Assembly: GCA_012295275.1 (NCBI GenBank)
Contig: CM022665.1
Span: 19,014,650-19,078,649 of the forward strand
Direction of reading: 5' to 3'
From: Chrysomallon squamiferum
Taxonomy: Eukaryota > Mollusca > Gastropoda > Neomphalida > Peltospiridae
DNA: 64,000 nt
Position 1 is the stretch's first letter; each line of letters begins with the position of its first letter. The position numbers were made by a program, and so were the translations under genes. The notes beneath the pieces are model-generated. The model made no database searches, was not told the origin of the DNA, and saw only the letters and a program-made list of their open reading frames with translations. Of this stretch, positions 1 to 11,214 are shown piece after piece.

Positions 1-357
1 TTAGCATAGTCTGTAGAAAGTTGGAGGTGTCTGTACTCGGTTCACTTCTTGAGGATGATAACATCATTTCATTGTTATTTATTTAATGTTTATTAATCAG
101 TAAACAAGGTAAAACTAGTATGCATTGTTACACATTTTTATAAAACTTTATTTATTTTATCATACCTTGTATAAATTCTGAATGTAAATAATTGCCACAT
201 TTTATTATATGCAGTGTTGAAAAACTCTGCTTTAATTATAAGAACTGAAAATTATTAAATCTTTTTTTATTTGAAAAATTAATATAATTTCAGTTCTATA
301 TGTTTTTATATTTTTAAATTTTATTACATATACTTTTTTTTTTTTTTTTTTTTTTAG

Positions 358-3055
358 CCACAAACTTCACCTTTCTTCAAAAAGTTGTTTTCTCTCATTC
401 TATCAGCCAACTCATCCAATAATACAATCTGGGCCAGTGTATGTATAACTTTTTTCTCTCTGTGTGTCTTCTTGTTGTATTCCCATCTATAATTAAACTA
501 AATTATGAATTTTTAGGAGATTAGCTGGATAGTTGTAACAAAATTGATAGAAAATGTTGCATGTCCTGTTCTGAAAAATGTAACATTTTTTATAATACAT
601 TTTGTGTTTTTATTTAGCCTTCTTTCTCTCTCTTAAATACTGTGTTCGACCTTATCTCTGTGTATCTCTCTACTGATATTACAGATGTGGTATTGTAGCT
701 TTAGCCATGGCTGCTCCTCTTCTTGGTAAACCACATGTAAAGACTGAACATTTATATAATAGAAGTATAGAATTACATTTGTCAAAACAAGGTGAACTGT
801 TTTCAGGTAAATATACGTATCTTTTTTTTTTTTTTCAGAAATATATGAATGTGGTTGTATTTTTTATTTTATTTATTAATATGGTAAGTTTTTAATTAAT
901 CAATGTTTGTTGCTATATAACAAAATTACTTGGTTAAAGTGTATTTTTCAGTTGAGTGCATAGTTACAAATCATTGCTAATGGTAGCAGGGGCAGATTAT
1001 GGTTTCCATGCAACATTTTCCAAGTTGCATGGAAACCCCTATACTTAAATAAATAAATATATAAAATACATATTCATGTGTGTAGCTCTCATGCTCAGAA
1101 TGATATACCAGCTTAATTCTTTGGTTTGCTGATGCAATGAAAGAGATAGCAGTGCCAGGAACTATGAATAGACAAACACTGTAAAATTTATAATTTCAAA
1201 TTTAAACATTTACTTATTTTTTCGATCCATCACACCCACATCTCCTTACCTAAAGCATAATCTGTTCCTGAATAATAGTAAGACTGGTGTTTATAAAGTA
1301 GCAATATCAGATAGTAATGATTAGTCTGTTGATATAATCAATACAGCAACATGTAGTAAAATCAGTAGTAATGGTGGCAGTATCAAAAGCCACTGTAGTA
1401 TAATAGAAGTAATCATAATGTTTATGCACACACACACACTTATTATTGGTCGGTAATTTTTGTTATTTTTCTCATTTCTTTGTTTCTACAATATCTGTGA
1501 AAGTATATGCTTTGTATTTGAAGTTGACTATATGAAAGTGCTGACTCAGGATACACTTAAGTGTGGTGTTGAAGTGGCCCATACCACTGAGGATGAACAC
1601 AAAAAAAATATAGTAAACTGGCTTCTTCAAGGTGCTGTGTTGTTAATACCGTATCCTTTTAAATGCTTATATTTCCATTGTAACCAATATTCATCACATT
1701 ATTCTGTAAATTCCTGTCTGTGATAAGGCACACACAAAAATTACTTGCTACTGTAAGAAGAAACCAGTCAAAAAATATCAAAAACTTTACATTTCTTTTC
1801 AAACTGAAGTATTTATATTTTTATTTTGTTTATTTATTTGTAAAATTTCAGCTTTCTGTTCTTACTCTTTAGTCATGTTTTTCTTTTCTGTATAGTGTTC
1901 TTTTTTTTATATATTAATTTATCAAACAGTTATACATTCTTGCATTCTGAATACACTGTTAATATTAATCTTTGTAAATTTTATGTGACTCTTTAAATGC
2001 AGATTCTTTAACCAAATTTTTCAGTTATGATTCTGATAAAAATTATTATCCTTGTTTAAAAAAAGGCCATAAGGCTCATTGGGCAGTAATAACAGGTGAG
2101 TTTATTCTTTTTAAATTTATCTTTTATTTTATTTATTTGTTTGTTTGTTTTATTTTATTTATTTATTTATTATTTTTTGGTGGGAGGATTTTTAACAGAA
2201 TGAAATTCATATAACTTCATCATTTAAACCTCATTTATTAGTTTTATAACTTTGTACCTGCTAAAAAGTTAATGGATGTGAAACTAAGCTCAAACTGTAA
2301 CACTAAAAAGATTCTCAATTAAATGACCTCTAGCAAATGCCTGACAACTTACTTTTCAAAGGCTGCAATAGTTGTTGTCTTGTATGTGTAAAGGTGCATA
2401 TGAAGGTTTCTGATTACAAAAACAGTAATTATACTCAGTGTTTTAGCTGAAGATTGAAATATGTTTAGTTTGTTGTCAAATAAAAAATATTTCTGTCTTG
2501 CTTTTCACTTGAGGATCTTTATGTTATACCATCTTTAAATACAAACTATTTTGTGAAGTATCTTTAAAAAAATACATTTATTTTATAAATCAGCACTGGA
2601 TTTAAACCTTTAAGAAATCAAAATTTACGCAGGCACACATTACATACTCTGCTGTTAAATGTATGTTTATACAGAGTGTTTTTCCTAATGCACGGAAACA
2701 AAGAAAACTGTTTTTTTTCTATTTTTCAGGTTTCTTTCTGGCACTAAATTCACAAGCTGAATCCTCAGTATATTCACACTGTAGAGAGGACTCAGAAAAA
2801 AGTAACCTGTATCATTGTTCTGAACCCACATTTCTACTGGAACTCCAGAACTCAGTGCAATATGTGTCTGTGTATGGCCAGCAGGGAAAGAGTAAGTACC
2901 CAGGTATTTGGAACTTAGACGATCTCCTGGCCAGCAACATGAACCTCAAAGAATTGGATCCTAGCAGAGCTGCAGAAGCTGACCGTTATGTTATTCCCCA
3001 TGGGGGTATTGAAGGAGGATTGTGTGGAAGGATTGTAGTTCTTACTGTGGACTAG
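358..3055 (+). CDS. ACTMAP: Actin maturation protease ACTMAP-like (C19orf54 family), 5' end missing
   Basis: Five exons join in one frame: 358-438, 685-806, 1524-1650, 2025-2095 and 2730-3055 (stop TAG). Every intron is GT-AG and the phases agree. In animals this cysteine protease removes the N-terminal acetylated Met or Cys from actin in the cytosol. Family landmarks appear in order: SGPVCGIVALAMA with the presumed catalytic Cys (codons across 431-710), LSKQGELFS, GAVLLIPYDSD, the His motif KKGHKAHWAVITG (exon 4), QGKS, and the C-terminal block RYVIPHGGIEGGLCGRIVVL. Splicing exon 2 to exon 3 at 1524 makes a continuous SVDYMKVL segment that fits the family; the longer open frame running into exon 3 from 1460 is intronic. 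Exon 1 here begins inside a codon, so the N-terminus (Pro-rich in vertebrates) lies upstream of the window or in an exon I could not identify. Family assignment is from recognised motifs, not a search. Confidence 0.9.
1001..1037. repeat. Perfect 14-bp inverted repeat in ACTMAP intron 2
   Basis: GGTTTCCATGCAAC (1001-1014) and its exact reverse complement (1024-1037) flank a 9-nt spacer. It lies in the 717-bp intron between exons 2 and 3 of the ACTMAP-like gene. It could be the core of a foldback element or a structured intronic RNA; nothing around it identifies a family. Confidence 0.7.
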
Positions 3056-3377
3056 ATTTTTATTATTATTTTTTTAATATTAATATTGTATGAATGATAC
3101 AAAAGAAGAAAACTGTCTCATGTAATAGTTACGAATTTTATATGTTCCCATAGTTGAAGTGGATTGAAATCAGGGAAGATATCTGTTCTTACAATGTACT
3201 GGACAATCTTCACTAATGATAAAACAAATGACAATCTCGTTATGATCCAGGGAACCTCCCTTTTTTAATTACACATACGACATGTATGTGTATGTTTTAA
3301 GCATTACATTTAACTGTTTTTTTACAGTTTTGCCAAAGGTTTTAGTATTAATATTACAGTATGTCGGGAAGAACTGA

Positions 3378-4031
3378 AAGTTATTTTAAAAATAAAAACT
3401 AAAAGACAATCTAAATACTGAACAAATTAATATACATACATATTTTTAAAATAAAAACCAAAAGACAATCTAAATACTGCACAAATTAATATACATACAT
3501 ATTTTTAAAATAAAAACCAAAGACAATCTAAATACTGCACAAATTAATATACATACATATTTTTAAAATAAAAACCTAAAAGACAATCTAAATACTGAAC
3601 AAATTAATATACATACATATTTTTAAAATAAAAACCAAAAGACAATCTAAATACTGAACAAATTAATATACATACATATTTTTAAAATAAAAACCAAAGA
3701 CAATCTAAATACTGAACAAATTAATATACATACATATTTTTAAAATAAAAACCAAAAGACAATCTAAATACTGAACAAATTAATATACATACATATTTTT
3801 AAAATAAAAACCAAAGACAATCTAAATACTGCACAAATTAATATACATACATATTTTTTAAAAAATAAAACCAAAAGACAATCTAAATACTGCACAAATT
3901 AATATACATACATATTTTTAAAATAAAAACCAAAAGACAATCTAAATACTGCACAAATTAATATACATACATATTTTTAAAATAAAAACCAAAAGACAAT
4001 CTAAATACTGCACAAATTAATATACATACAT
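3378..4031 (+). repeat. Minisatellite, ~60-bp unit, 11 copies, in the ACTMAP 3' UTR
   Basis: Eleven head-to-tail units carry the shared blocks GACAATCTAAATACTG and AAATTAATATACATACATAT with few differences: CTGAAC or CTGCAC, AAAAG or AAAG, and one unit with extra T/A at 3854-3866. Every unit contains the hexamer AATAAA. The array starts about 320 bp after the stop codon and ends about 180 bp before the best single-copy polyadenylation signal. Confidence 0.95.
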
Positions 4032-4214
4032 GTATCCAATATGTCTGTGAGAAATTTCTTCTTTGTGTGTTTCGAAATATTTAGTTTATAATCTTATGTT
4101 ACACTGTAAAACCACGCAATGAAGGATTGTTACCCAATTTAGATACCCATGCATGTAGATTTATAAAGGTTCTTTGTATTATTACTTTTACAAAATTTGT
4201 CACACTGTATGAAA

Positions 4215-4220
4215 AATAAA
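4215..4220 (+). terminator. Likely polyadenylation signal AATAAA for the ACTMAP-like gene
   Basis: This AATAAA is the first good hexamer after the minisatellite and is followed by a T-rich stretch around 4254-4275. It gives a 3' UTR of about 1.2 kb. Each minisatellite unit upstream also carries AATAAA, so earlier cleavage is possible. Confidence 0.45.
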
Positions 4221-4488
4221 AACCCATTTCATAGTCCTTCGTTTTTGGCGTGAATTTTTTATTTGGTACATTATATAAAAAAAAAAAAATCTATGTTATA
4301 AATCCACTGTGATACACTATCAAAATATTTAACTACCATTTTTACTGGATACATAACCATCAAGTTCATATGAATACTTGTTTTTCTGTCAGTATATAAC
4401 AGATCTTTTGGTGCTTACAGCTGCTGCTACTACAACAGCTACTGTTTGTGTTATTTACTATTTTTAGTTTTCATAATAAAACTTAATT

Positions 4489-4519
<31 letters not shown>

Positions 4520-5003
4520 CATTAACAATAACAGCAGCACTACTGATTACACATCAGTTAGTACCAAGGGGTCTGAAAACTGGTGAGAGGAAAACACTGG
4601 CATAATTTATACCTTTCATAAACCACTCGAAATGTAGTGGTAACGGGAAATAGATCAACGAGAAATTTCGGAAAGAGATAGTTAAGATCGATGATGAAAA
4701 CTTGTTAACCTGCATGTCAGTGGGCTATTTAAAGAACATAGTAACAATTTATACAAAGAATTTTAACAGCTTTAATTAGGCAGTGGTGTAAGAAATAAAA
4801 TAATAACAGGTTTAAGAGCAGTTAGAGGCGGAGTTCGCCTGAGGCTGTAATCATTAGCCTGTGATGCGATCTGTTGACAGACGTGTACAGGCAAATGGAT
4901 ATTGATGTAATTGACTTGTTCATTCGCGCGCTCTCTCTATTACGTCATCAGCCAGTGACAGAAGTTTGTCCCAAATATATCGCCTTTTCCCCCCTTCTTT
5001 TTA

Positions 5004-5046
<43 letters not shown>

Positions 5047-5160
5047 GGAACTCCAAAGTGATTTTCTGTTTGGCAAATATAAAGTTGACTCCTAACAGTC
5101 ACTGCAGATCTTTTTATCCTACTTCAGTTACACAAAAATTCAAAATGATGAGTTAAATAG

Positions 5161-5208
<48 letters not shown>

Positions 5209-5520
5209 TAGATGGATTCTGTAAACATGGCATTGCTCAGATGATAAAGCGTAGTGTTTGCAGATATCTGTAGTAAATGTTCACATATTTTAAATGTTTT
5301 ATAAAATCATACAGAGACAATAATCAGCTCTATAAACTACATTCGCAAAGCACTTGAATATCAAATATTTTCAGTAAAATATTTTTAATATATTAAGCAA
5401 AATTATTTTCACTTTCATAATTTACGAATGCCATTAATATTCACAAAAAGAATCGTGTTCGTAAAAGGAACCTTTTTAGTGAAAATTGTTACACTGACAC
5501 AATTAAGACTGTTTAATCAT
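4221..5520. other. Intergenic, simple repeats
   Basis: No supportable gene. The stretch holds a TAA/AAT tract near 4488-4515, a TTA tract at 5004-5046 and a (CA)22 tract at 5163-5206. The segment 4580-4990 is less AT-rich but has no open frame or known motif that I recognise. Confidence 0.6.
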
Positions 5521-5539
5521 AGACGTCCTCCCAGAGATC

Positions 5540-5993
5540 ATCTACATCGTAATACCCATCAGATAATCATAATCTGGATAATCACTGATATCAAAATAGT
5601 CATCATCATAATCGTATGCATCAGCGGCATCAATCATAACATTATTCTTATTCGTCGTTAGACATTTATCTTCGAGCACTGCACTCTGTTGATATTCACG
5701 AGTTTGTATCTCCCAGTCGTTGCCACAAGCTTCGCCATTTTTGCAGTATCATTCCTTGAGCGTCTATCGTTATTAGATTCAGATAGTTGTTGTTTGTTGT
5801 CGTTTGTTTACCTCTCTTCAGAATTAGTAGCATTCACAGTAAAAAATTGTTCAGCTGAAGTTCCAACAAAAATACTTCCATTTACCTGACCATTTATATT
5901 GATGACGACAGTCGTAGACCCAGATCTTGGATTTCCCTCTATAGGATTTCCCGAGTAAAAAATAGTAGCTTCAAGCGTCGGGTATACAAGCAT
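5540..5993 (-). pseudogene. Possible two-exon coding fragment, unrecognised; acidic Asp/Tyr-rich tail
   Basis: On the minus strand, 5993 down to about 5809 encodes about 61 residues starting MLVYPTLEATIFYSG and containing VVININGQVNGSIFVGTS. It ends at AGAG followed by GTAAAC, a good donor. About 90 bp further, after an AAG acceptor (near 5728), a second frame reads CGNDWEIQTREYQQSAV and then an acidic tail with DAYDYDDDYFDISDYPDYDY before a TAG stop near 5540. This could be the last two exons of a gene, or a gene relic. No complete gene can be built nearby: there is an in-frame TGA directly before the first ATG. I do not recognise the family. Confidence 0.35.
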
Positions 5994-6289
5994 TTCTCAG
6001 TTTTATTGGCATCTTAATCTAAATACTGGTATTTATTTATTTATTTCATTATTATTATTATTATTTAATAATCATCATCATTACTACTAGTATTACTACA
6101 TTTATTACTACCACTACTATTATTACTAATACTAGTATTATTACTATTACTACTTTCCTACTGCTACTGCCACTAAAATTACTATTCTACTACTCGTCTA
6201 GTATTGTTATTAGTACTGCTGCTCCTCCACTACCTCTGTTATTAATTACTATTACTAAACTCTTAAATAAGTAAAAAGAACACAATTAA

Positions 6290-6790
6290 CACTGAGGTGT
6301 GACTGGCGCGTGCTGTTTTTCTAGGAGCAAATCACAGTTAGTTACAATTGAAAACATTTTAAGAATCAGTTTCCCGGCAAAAGATCATGAGAATAGCAGG
6401 TTTTGTAATGTCCTCGCTGGCTGATAGCATCTCCATTTGTTAGAAATAATTGTCGTGTGAATGCCGCTGTCATGGCTAGCCGTTTTCCTAATAGGTATTG
6501 CTTTCCTTGCCACGTGGTCCAAAAGTCAGCCGCGAAAATGGCGGGAAGGTAATAATGTGGCGGTTATCGGTTTAATAGCCTTGAAAGTGAATGTTGTTTA
6601 ATCAACACTGCCCAGAAGGATATAATTACTGCAACACCCCTTGATGACAGTATCTGCTGGATTCGTTGTTCTGAATAAACAAATCTTAATGCTTTTGCCT
6701 CTGGGGTTGTAATTAGGGGTTGAAATACAGATACGCTCGGGTGAGATGTCCACCCGGTTTTTAGTCTGCCAGATTAGAATACCAGATGAC
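6290..6790. promoter_or_regulatory. Candidate conserved non-coding element upstream of the OLIG-like gene
   Basis: About 500 bp of clearly higher GC and sequence complexity than the flanks, without an open frame. It holds a palindromic E-box CCACGTGG (6510-6517), an E2F-like GGCGGGAA (6540-6547) and several TTAAT/TAATTA homeodomain-like cores. It lies about 1 kb upstream of the bHLH gene. Developmental bHLH genes usually have such elements. The enhancer call is inference from composition and position only. Confidence 0.35.
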
Positions 6791-7332
6791 TCTAAAGTGA
6801 AAACAGAAGAAAAATTAATCGAGATTTTTTTTTTTTTTTACCTTATTTCAAATATCTACAACAGTATTTAAACAGCTCCAGGCAAAATATAAAATTTTAC
6901 TGAAACTGTACATTAATAAATAAATTAACTAAGTGATATATTTATTTGTTTGTTTTGTTTTGATATTTAGATAAAAATTTAATTTTAAACGATTTTTGTT
7001 TTGTATTTATGAATTAATTAGTTAACTAAACCAAATACAATTATATATCTTCTTTTCTAGGTAAAAGATCCTCGGTTATTGTTAGAATTTTATGTTTTTC
7101 TTTCCTTTTCCTTTTTATTTTATGTTTTTTTTTTACTTCTTGTTGTTGTTGTTTTTTTTTGTTTTATTTTGATTTGTTGTTGTTTTTTTGTTTGTTTTGG
7201 TTTTTTTTTTTTTAAACTGGCAGTTATCATCTGATAAATAGGAATTAAAATTTAGAAACTCAAAATGTCACAGAAAACCATCTCCAATCAGTACGGCGGA
7301 CCATTTCCCAGGATGCGCCCCAGGGTGCGCTC

Positions 7333-7448
7333 ATTATGCTAAATGACAACTATTGTTGACAATGTCTTAAAAAGTAGTCTCCTCACGGCCGATCTGCATC
7401 TGGGAAGTCACTCCCATCTGAACACCCATTGTTGGAATCGTTATAAAG
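7333..7448 (+). promoter_or_regulatory. OLIG-like gene promoter: POU/SOX-like composite, two E-boxes, TATA box
   Basis: Three elements stand in order. First is ATGCTAAAT (7336-7344, POU octamer-like), followed by TATTGTTGACAATG (7351-7364), two SOX-type ATTGTT cores facing each other. Then come two identical E-boxes CATCTG at 7397-7402 and 7415-7420. Last is a TATAAAG box at 7442-7448. A transcription start about 30 bp downstream (near 7472) would give a 5' UTR of about 270 nt. The E-boxes fit bHLH input or autoregulation; that is inference. Confidence 0.5.
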
Positions 7449-7579
7449 GCTTTAACCGCAGTGAGTTTGTTGTTTTCATATCTAACTTGGGTTTGACAGT
7501 GCACGTTCGTCCTTCTGCCCTTTTATCGATCTTCAGATACCGGTAAGCGGTCAGAAGTTAAATATATACGGACACAGCA

Positions 7580-7645
7580 ATGGAAGTGAGTGGCGTTAAT
7601 AAACGATCGGCAGAAGTAACAGACACGAAAAAAAACCGACTTTGA
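7580..7645 (+). other. Upstream ORF in the 5' UTR of the OLIG-like gene
   Basis: ATG with G at -3 and +4 (GCAATGG) opens a 21-codon frame ending in TGA at 7643-7645, about 100 nt before the main ATG. It crosses an A8 run at 7628-7635. A one-base change there would fuse this frame to the main one, which is open from 7620 onward. Confidence 0.5.
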
Positions 7646-7742
7646 TACGAAAAAGTTGAAGACGACAGACGATTCAGACACGAGCTGTTACAGCAAAACA
7701 GAAAGATCAAATAATATTTCGCACGCAGTTCATTCTTCTAAA

Positions 7743-8423
7743 ATGTCAGTCGAAACAAAATTAAGAAGCAATTTTTTTGAAAATTTCGGACATCATCATG
7801 GTTTTTCAAGAGATCGTGTAGAAACTAATGTTGCTGAATGTGCTCCATATTTACGTCTGCAAGAAAATATTAAGCGAGAGGTTGAGAGAAGATACGAAAA
7901 TGATTCGGAACAACATATCAACGTCTGTGACTTTGATGAAACTTCCTCTGATGGAAATTACAAAGATTCCTACCACTCAGAGAAAATCTCCAAATCAAGA
8001 GTTCCGGAAGAAATCAGGCTCAGAATTAATAGCCGTGAAAGACAGAGAATGCATGATCTGAATTCAGCTCTGGACAGTCTAAGACAAGTTATGCCTTATT
8101 CAAACGGACCTTCAGTGAAGAAGTTGTCGAAAATGTCGACGTTATTGTTGGCTAGAAACTACATCGTCATGCTGTCTCAGTCGATGGAGGAAATGAGAAA
8201 GTTAATTCAAGAACTCAGCTCACATAGGACTGTTGTTCCTCCTCCTCAACTGCCGCAGTTTGTACAAGGTCCTTCCAGACATTTGCTGCTATCACCGTAT
8301 GCCTCCCATCTTGGAGTTAAATTGCCACGACCAAACCTAGCCTACCATCCAAGTTCCGTGATGCCGTGTTCCTGTTCTGAATGTCAGGTAAAACAGAGAC
8401 ATTCACCAGAATGGAAGTCATAG
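7743..8423 (+). CDS. OLIG-family bHLH transcription factor (intronless)
   Basis: A 226-residue nuclear DNA-binding protein in a single exon, as in vertebrate Olig genes. The bHLH domain covers about residues 92-149. Its basic region reads [14 protein letters not shown] and carries the E-box-contacting Glu-Arg. The loop and helix 2 contain [19 protein letters not shown], and the trailing [10 protein letters not shown] continues helix 2. INSRER, VMPY and LLLARNYI favour Olig over the sister group BHLHE22/23 (Beta3). The C-terminus has a CSCSEC cluster (residues 209-214). The frame is open upstream to a TAA at 7617 but has no earlier ATG, so the ATG at 7743 (A at -3) is the only standard start. 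Family role: neural or glial progenitor specification, usually as a repressor. Which Olig paralogue this is cannot be said, so no symbol is given. Confidence 0.93.
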   Translation: MSVETKLRSNFFENFGHHHGFSRDRVETNVAECAPYLRLQENIKREVERRYENDSEQHINVCDFDETSSDGNYKDSYHSEKISKSRVPEEIRLRINSRERQRMHDLNSALDSLRQVMPYSNGPSVKKLSKMSTLLLARNYIVMLSQSMEEMRKLIQELSSHRTVVPPPQLPQFVQGPSRHLLLSPYASHLGVKLPRPNLAYHPSSVMPCSCSECQVKQRHSPEWKS

Positions 8424-8707
8424 AATAACATCAAGATAACCATACCGCCAATCAGAGATTCTTCAAGTAAAAAGAAGGAAAACTGTACATTAATGCAGGC
8501 CATTTTTTTTTTTTTTTTTTTTTTCTTTCGTGTATTGTACTGTAAGGAAAGACGATAATCTGATTAGAAAAGTGTCATTACCAAACTGTTCATAATGAAA
8601 TCAACGACAATACTACTGAGAAAGTCACGTTGTCAGATCCAATATAAAAACTATTAATGGTCTTCATCCAAACGCTGTTGTCGAAATAGAACTGTTTATT
8701 CATCAAC

Positions 8708-8763
<56 letters not shown>

Positions 8764-8774
8764 CAAACAATAAA
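8424..8774 (+). other. 3' UTR of the OLIG-like gene with polyadenylation signal
   Basis: The stop codon is followed by about 350 bp of non-coding sequence with a T-run (8504-8524) and an AAT microsatellite (8719-8762). AATAAA at 8769-8774 is a plausible polyadenylation signal. Confidence 0.4.
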
Positions 8775-9427
8775 CATTTCAAAATCATGACTTTATTTAG
8801 AAGTAACCTAAGGCCTTCATCTTGACGATTAACACCAAACAGTAAATAAAATCGTGAAGTTCAGTATGCAGACGGAACACATTTACAGAAGACTATTAAC
8901 AAAAAATAATAGGTTCAAAAAAGAAATTAATTCAAAATGGCTAACAGATAACGATTGACAACGTCTGGATGAAATCAAAAGTTACTTGGAACGTGGGATT
9001 TTTGTGCATAATGCGCATTTAAAAAAATATAGTTTTAGTAACCAGAGTATTATTGATATTGACAGTTTAATGTTAATACATTTTATACACAGAAACTGTT
9101 GTTTTTTTTGTTTGTTTTTTCTCTGTTAATTTATGTATTAAAAACTATCTTATTTTTACATATGCTATTAAAATTTATTTAAAATGAAAAAAATATTGTT
9201 ATTATTATTACAAAAGTTGTAAATAATATTGATTAATACTTAACCGAATTATACTGTCCTGTACAGGAAGCAAATTGTATTGTTAGACATATTTACTTTT
9301 TGCTGCTGTTATTCAAAAAAGTATTTATTTTCAACATTAAATCATGTTTTATTTTTCTTAGATGTTCCATATAGTAGGTTTGAGTCCTAATAAAATGGTA
9401 AAATGCAATGGGTTTTCTCTAAAGTAC

Positions 9428-9478
<51 letters not shown>

Positions 9479-11147
9479 GAATACATATTAATAACAGCAA
9501 TAACAAAACTATAAATAAATAAATAAACTAAAAAGAAATATTTAATCAGTTGTTACGAACTGAAAAATCAAGGGTAAGAAGGAAGCAGACAGTGAACCAG
9601 TATATTATTATATAGAGGGAATAAGTGGTAATTGTCTTAAAACATCAGTTTTATCCTGGAAAAACTATATGGAATTAGCCGTTTCATTTCTCAACCATCT
9701 GCTCTCGAGAGTAATAGATTCATGCGTATTGGTTTTGTTTTCGCCCACAGAAATTATATTTGAAAACAAAATATTTAATATACAAGACCTAAACCAGCAG
9801 TTGAATTACTAAAGAAGTAACACTGAACATTGTATATGTATATAACAAGTAATTAATCGAAGTAATAATAAATCCTGCATAGTTCCGGTACATAAATAAA
9901 ATTAGTTGAGCATTATAACATTTTGTGAAAATTTATTTGTATTTTTTGTTGAAAATACAAAATAAACGTCAGTTTTTATTTTAATTAATTAATTTATTTA
10001 TTTATTATTTCATAATATTTTTATTTTTATTTATTTATTTAGTTAGTTAGTTATTTATTATTTCATAATTAAGAATAGTGATATTTGTTTGGCCTGATAA
10101 TTCTAGTAAGAAACGCCTTGCTGAAAGTATAAAACTAAACACTGTATAATGTCATTTTGTTTATACGTTTTATTTAATTTTTTAATTTTTAAGTTACACA
10201 TTTTAATTCTTTTTTACCCGACAAATACGATTTTATGATTTGTAATTTTTTGTATTCATTAATATATACATATTCATAATTAGACTTATCTGGTTGATCC
10301 TTGAATACATTATATTAACAAAAAACCAAACAAACAACAACAAAAAACCCCGTTAGTTCACGTTTTATTTTAATTTCCACTTACGGTACCCAACAACCAT
10401 AAAACTGTTACAAAAAAGTTTATGAAATTTAAATAATTTATATATTATTTACTTTATACGAACATTTTAAAAGGCAGATTGTTGTACTTTTTACTCGAAT
10501 TATTCAACTGAAAACCACAGTGTTTTGATATGCCGATACTGCTGATGGATACCATGTTACACGACTGTGACCATCCCCCTAGTAACATTAGTTTGAAAAC
10601 ATGATAGAAAATGATTAAAAGAAACGATTACACAATATATAAATAAATAAATAAATAAATAATGTATATTTTATTTGCTTAGACATTAGGGTATGGCAAT
10701 GTTCTCATGAATTAGATTTCCAATGAGGTTTTTAAATTCATCTTCATGTTCTTGTTCGGAAACCTTTTGATAGTCTGTTTAAAAGTGCGTTAAAATAAGA
10801 ATCTGTCCGTTTGTTTACCGAGTATTGTATTTTTGTGATAAAGATGGACTAATAAATAAAAAAATTAACTAATTCATTCATTAATAAAAATTATTAAATA
10901 CAAGGAAAACAAATGAAATAAAGAAAAAAGTTAAGCTGATGAAAAAAATATTTTTACCTTTGAAAAATAATGCAGGTAGGAAGGAAAAGAACATGCAAGC
11001 ATACAAAAAAATATATACTATATTAATATTAATAAAAAACAAACAAACAAAAAAACTACTAAATAAACAAAGACATAAAATGAATGAATGAATGAATGAA
11101 TGAAAAATAAAGTAAAAGATAAATAATAATAACAATAATAATAATAA

Positions 11148-11178
<31 letters not shown>

Positions 11179-11210
11179 AACAAAACAAAAAAGGGTGACG
11201 AAGATCGAAA
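8775..11210. other. AT-rich intergenic desert
   Basis: No supportable gene or RNA. It contains an AAT array (9429-9475), TTTA/TTAG simple repeats (9980-10065), AAAT arrays (10640-10664, 11148-11180) and a (TGAA)n tract at 11080-11104. Long open frames on the minus strand here are translations of A/T-rich simple sequence. Confidence 0.65.
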
Positions 11211-11214
11211 TCAA

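Noticed and set aside
1460-1523. Open frame extending the third ACTMAP exon upstream to an ATG at 1460
   Set aside because: Splicing at 1524 gives the family sequence and correct phase; the upstream part is hydrophobic intronic noise.
3378-4031. Regular ~60-bp repeats considered as a CRISPR-like array
   Set aside because: Units are contiguous with no unique spacers, and the DNA is animal; it is a minisatellite.
7656-7742. N-terminal extension of the OLIG-like frame beginning at 7656
   Set aside because: The codon at 7656 is TTG, not ATG; the first ATG in frame is at 7743. Kept only as a question about the A8 run.
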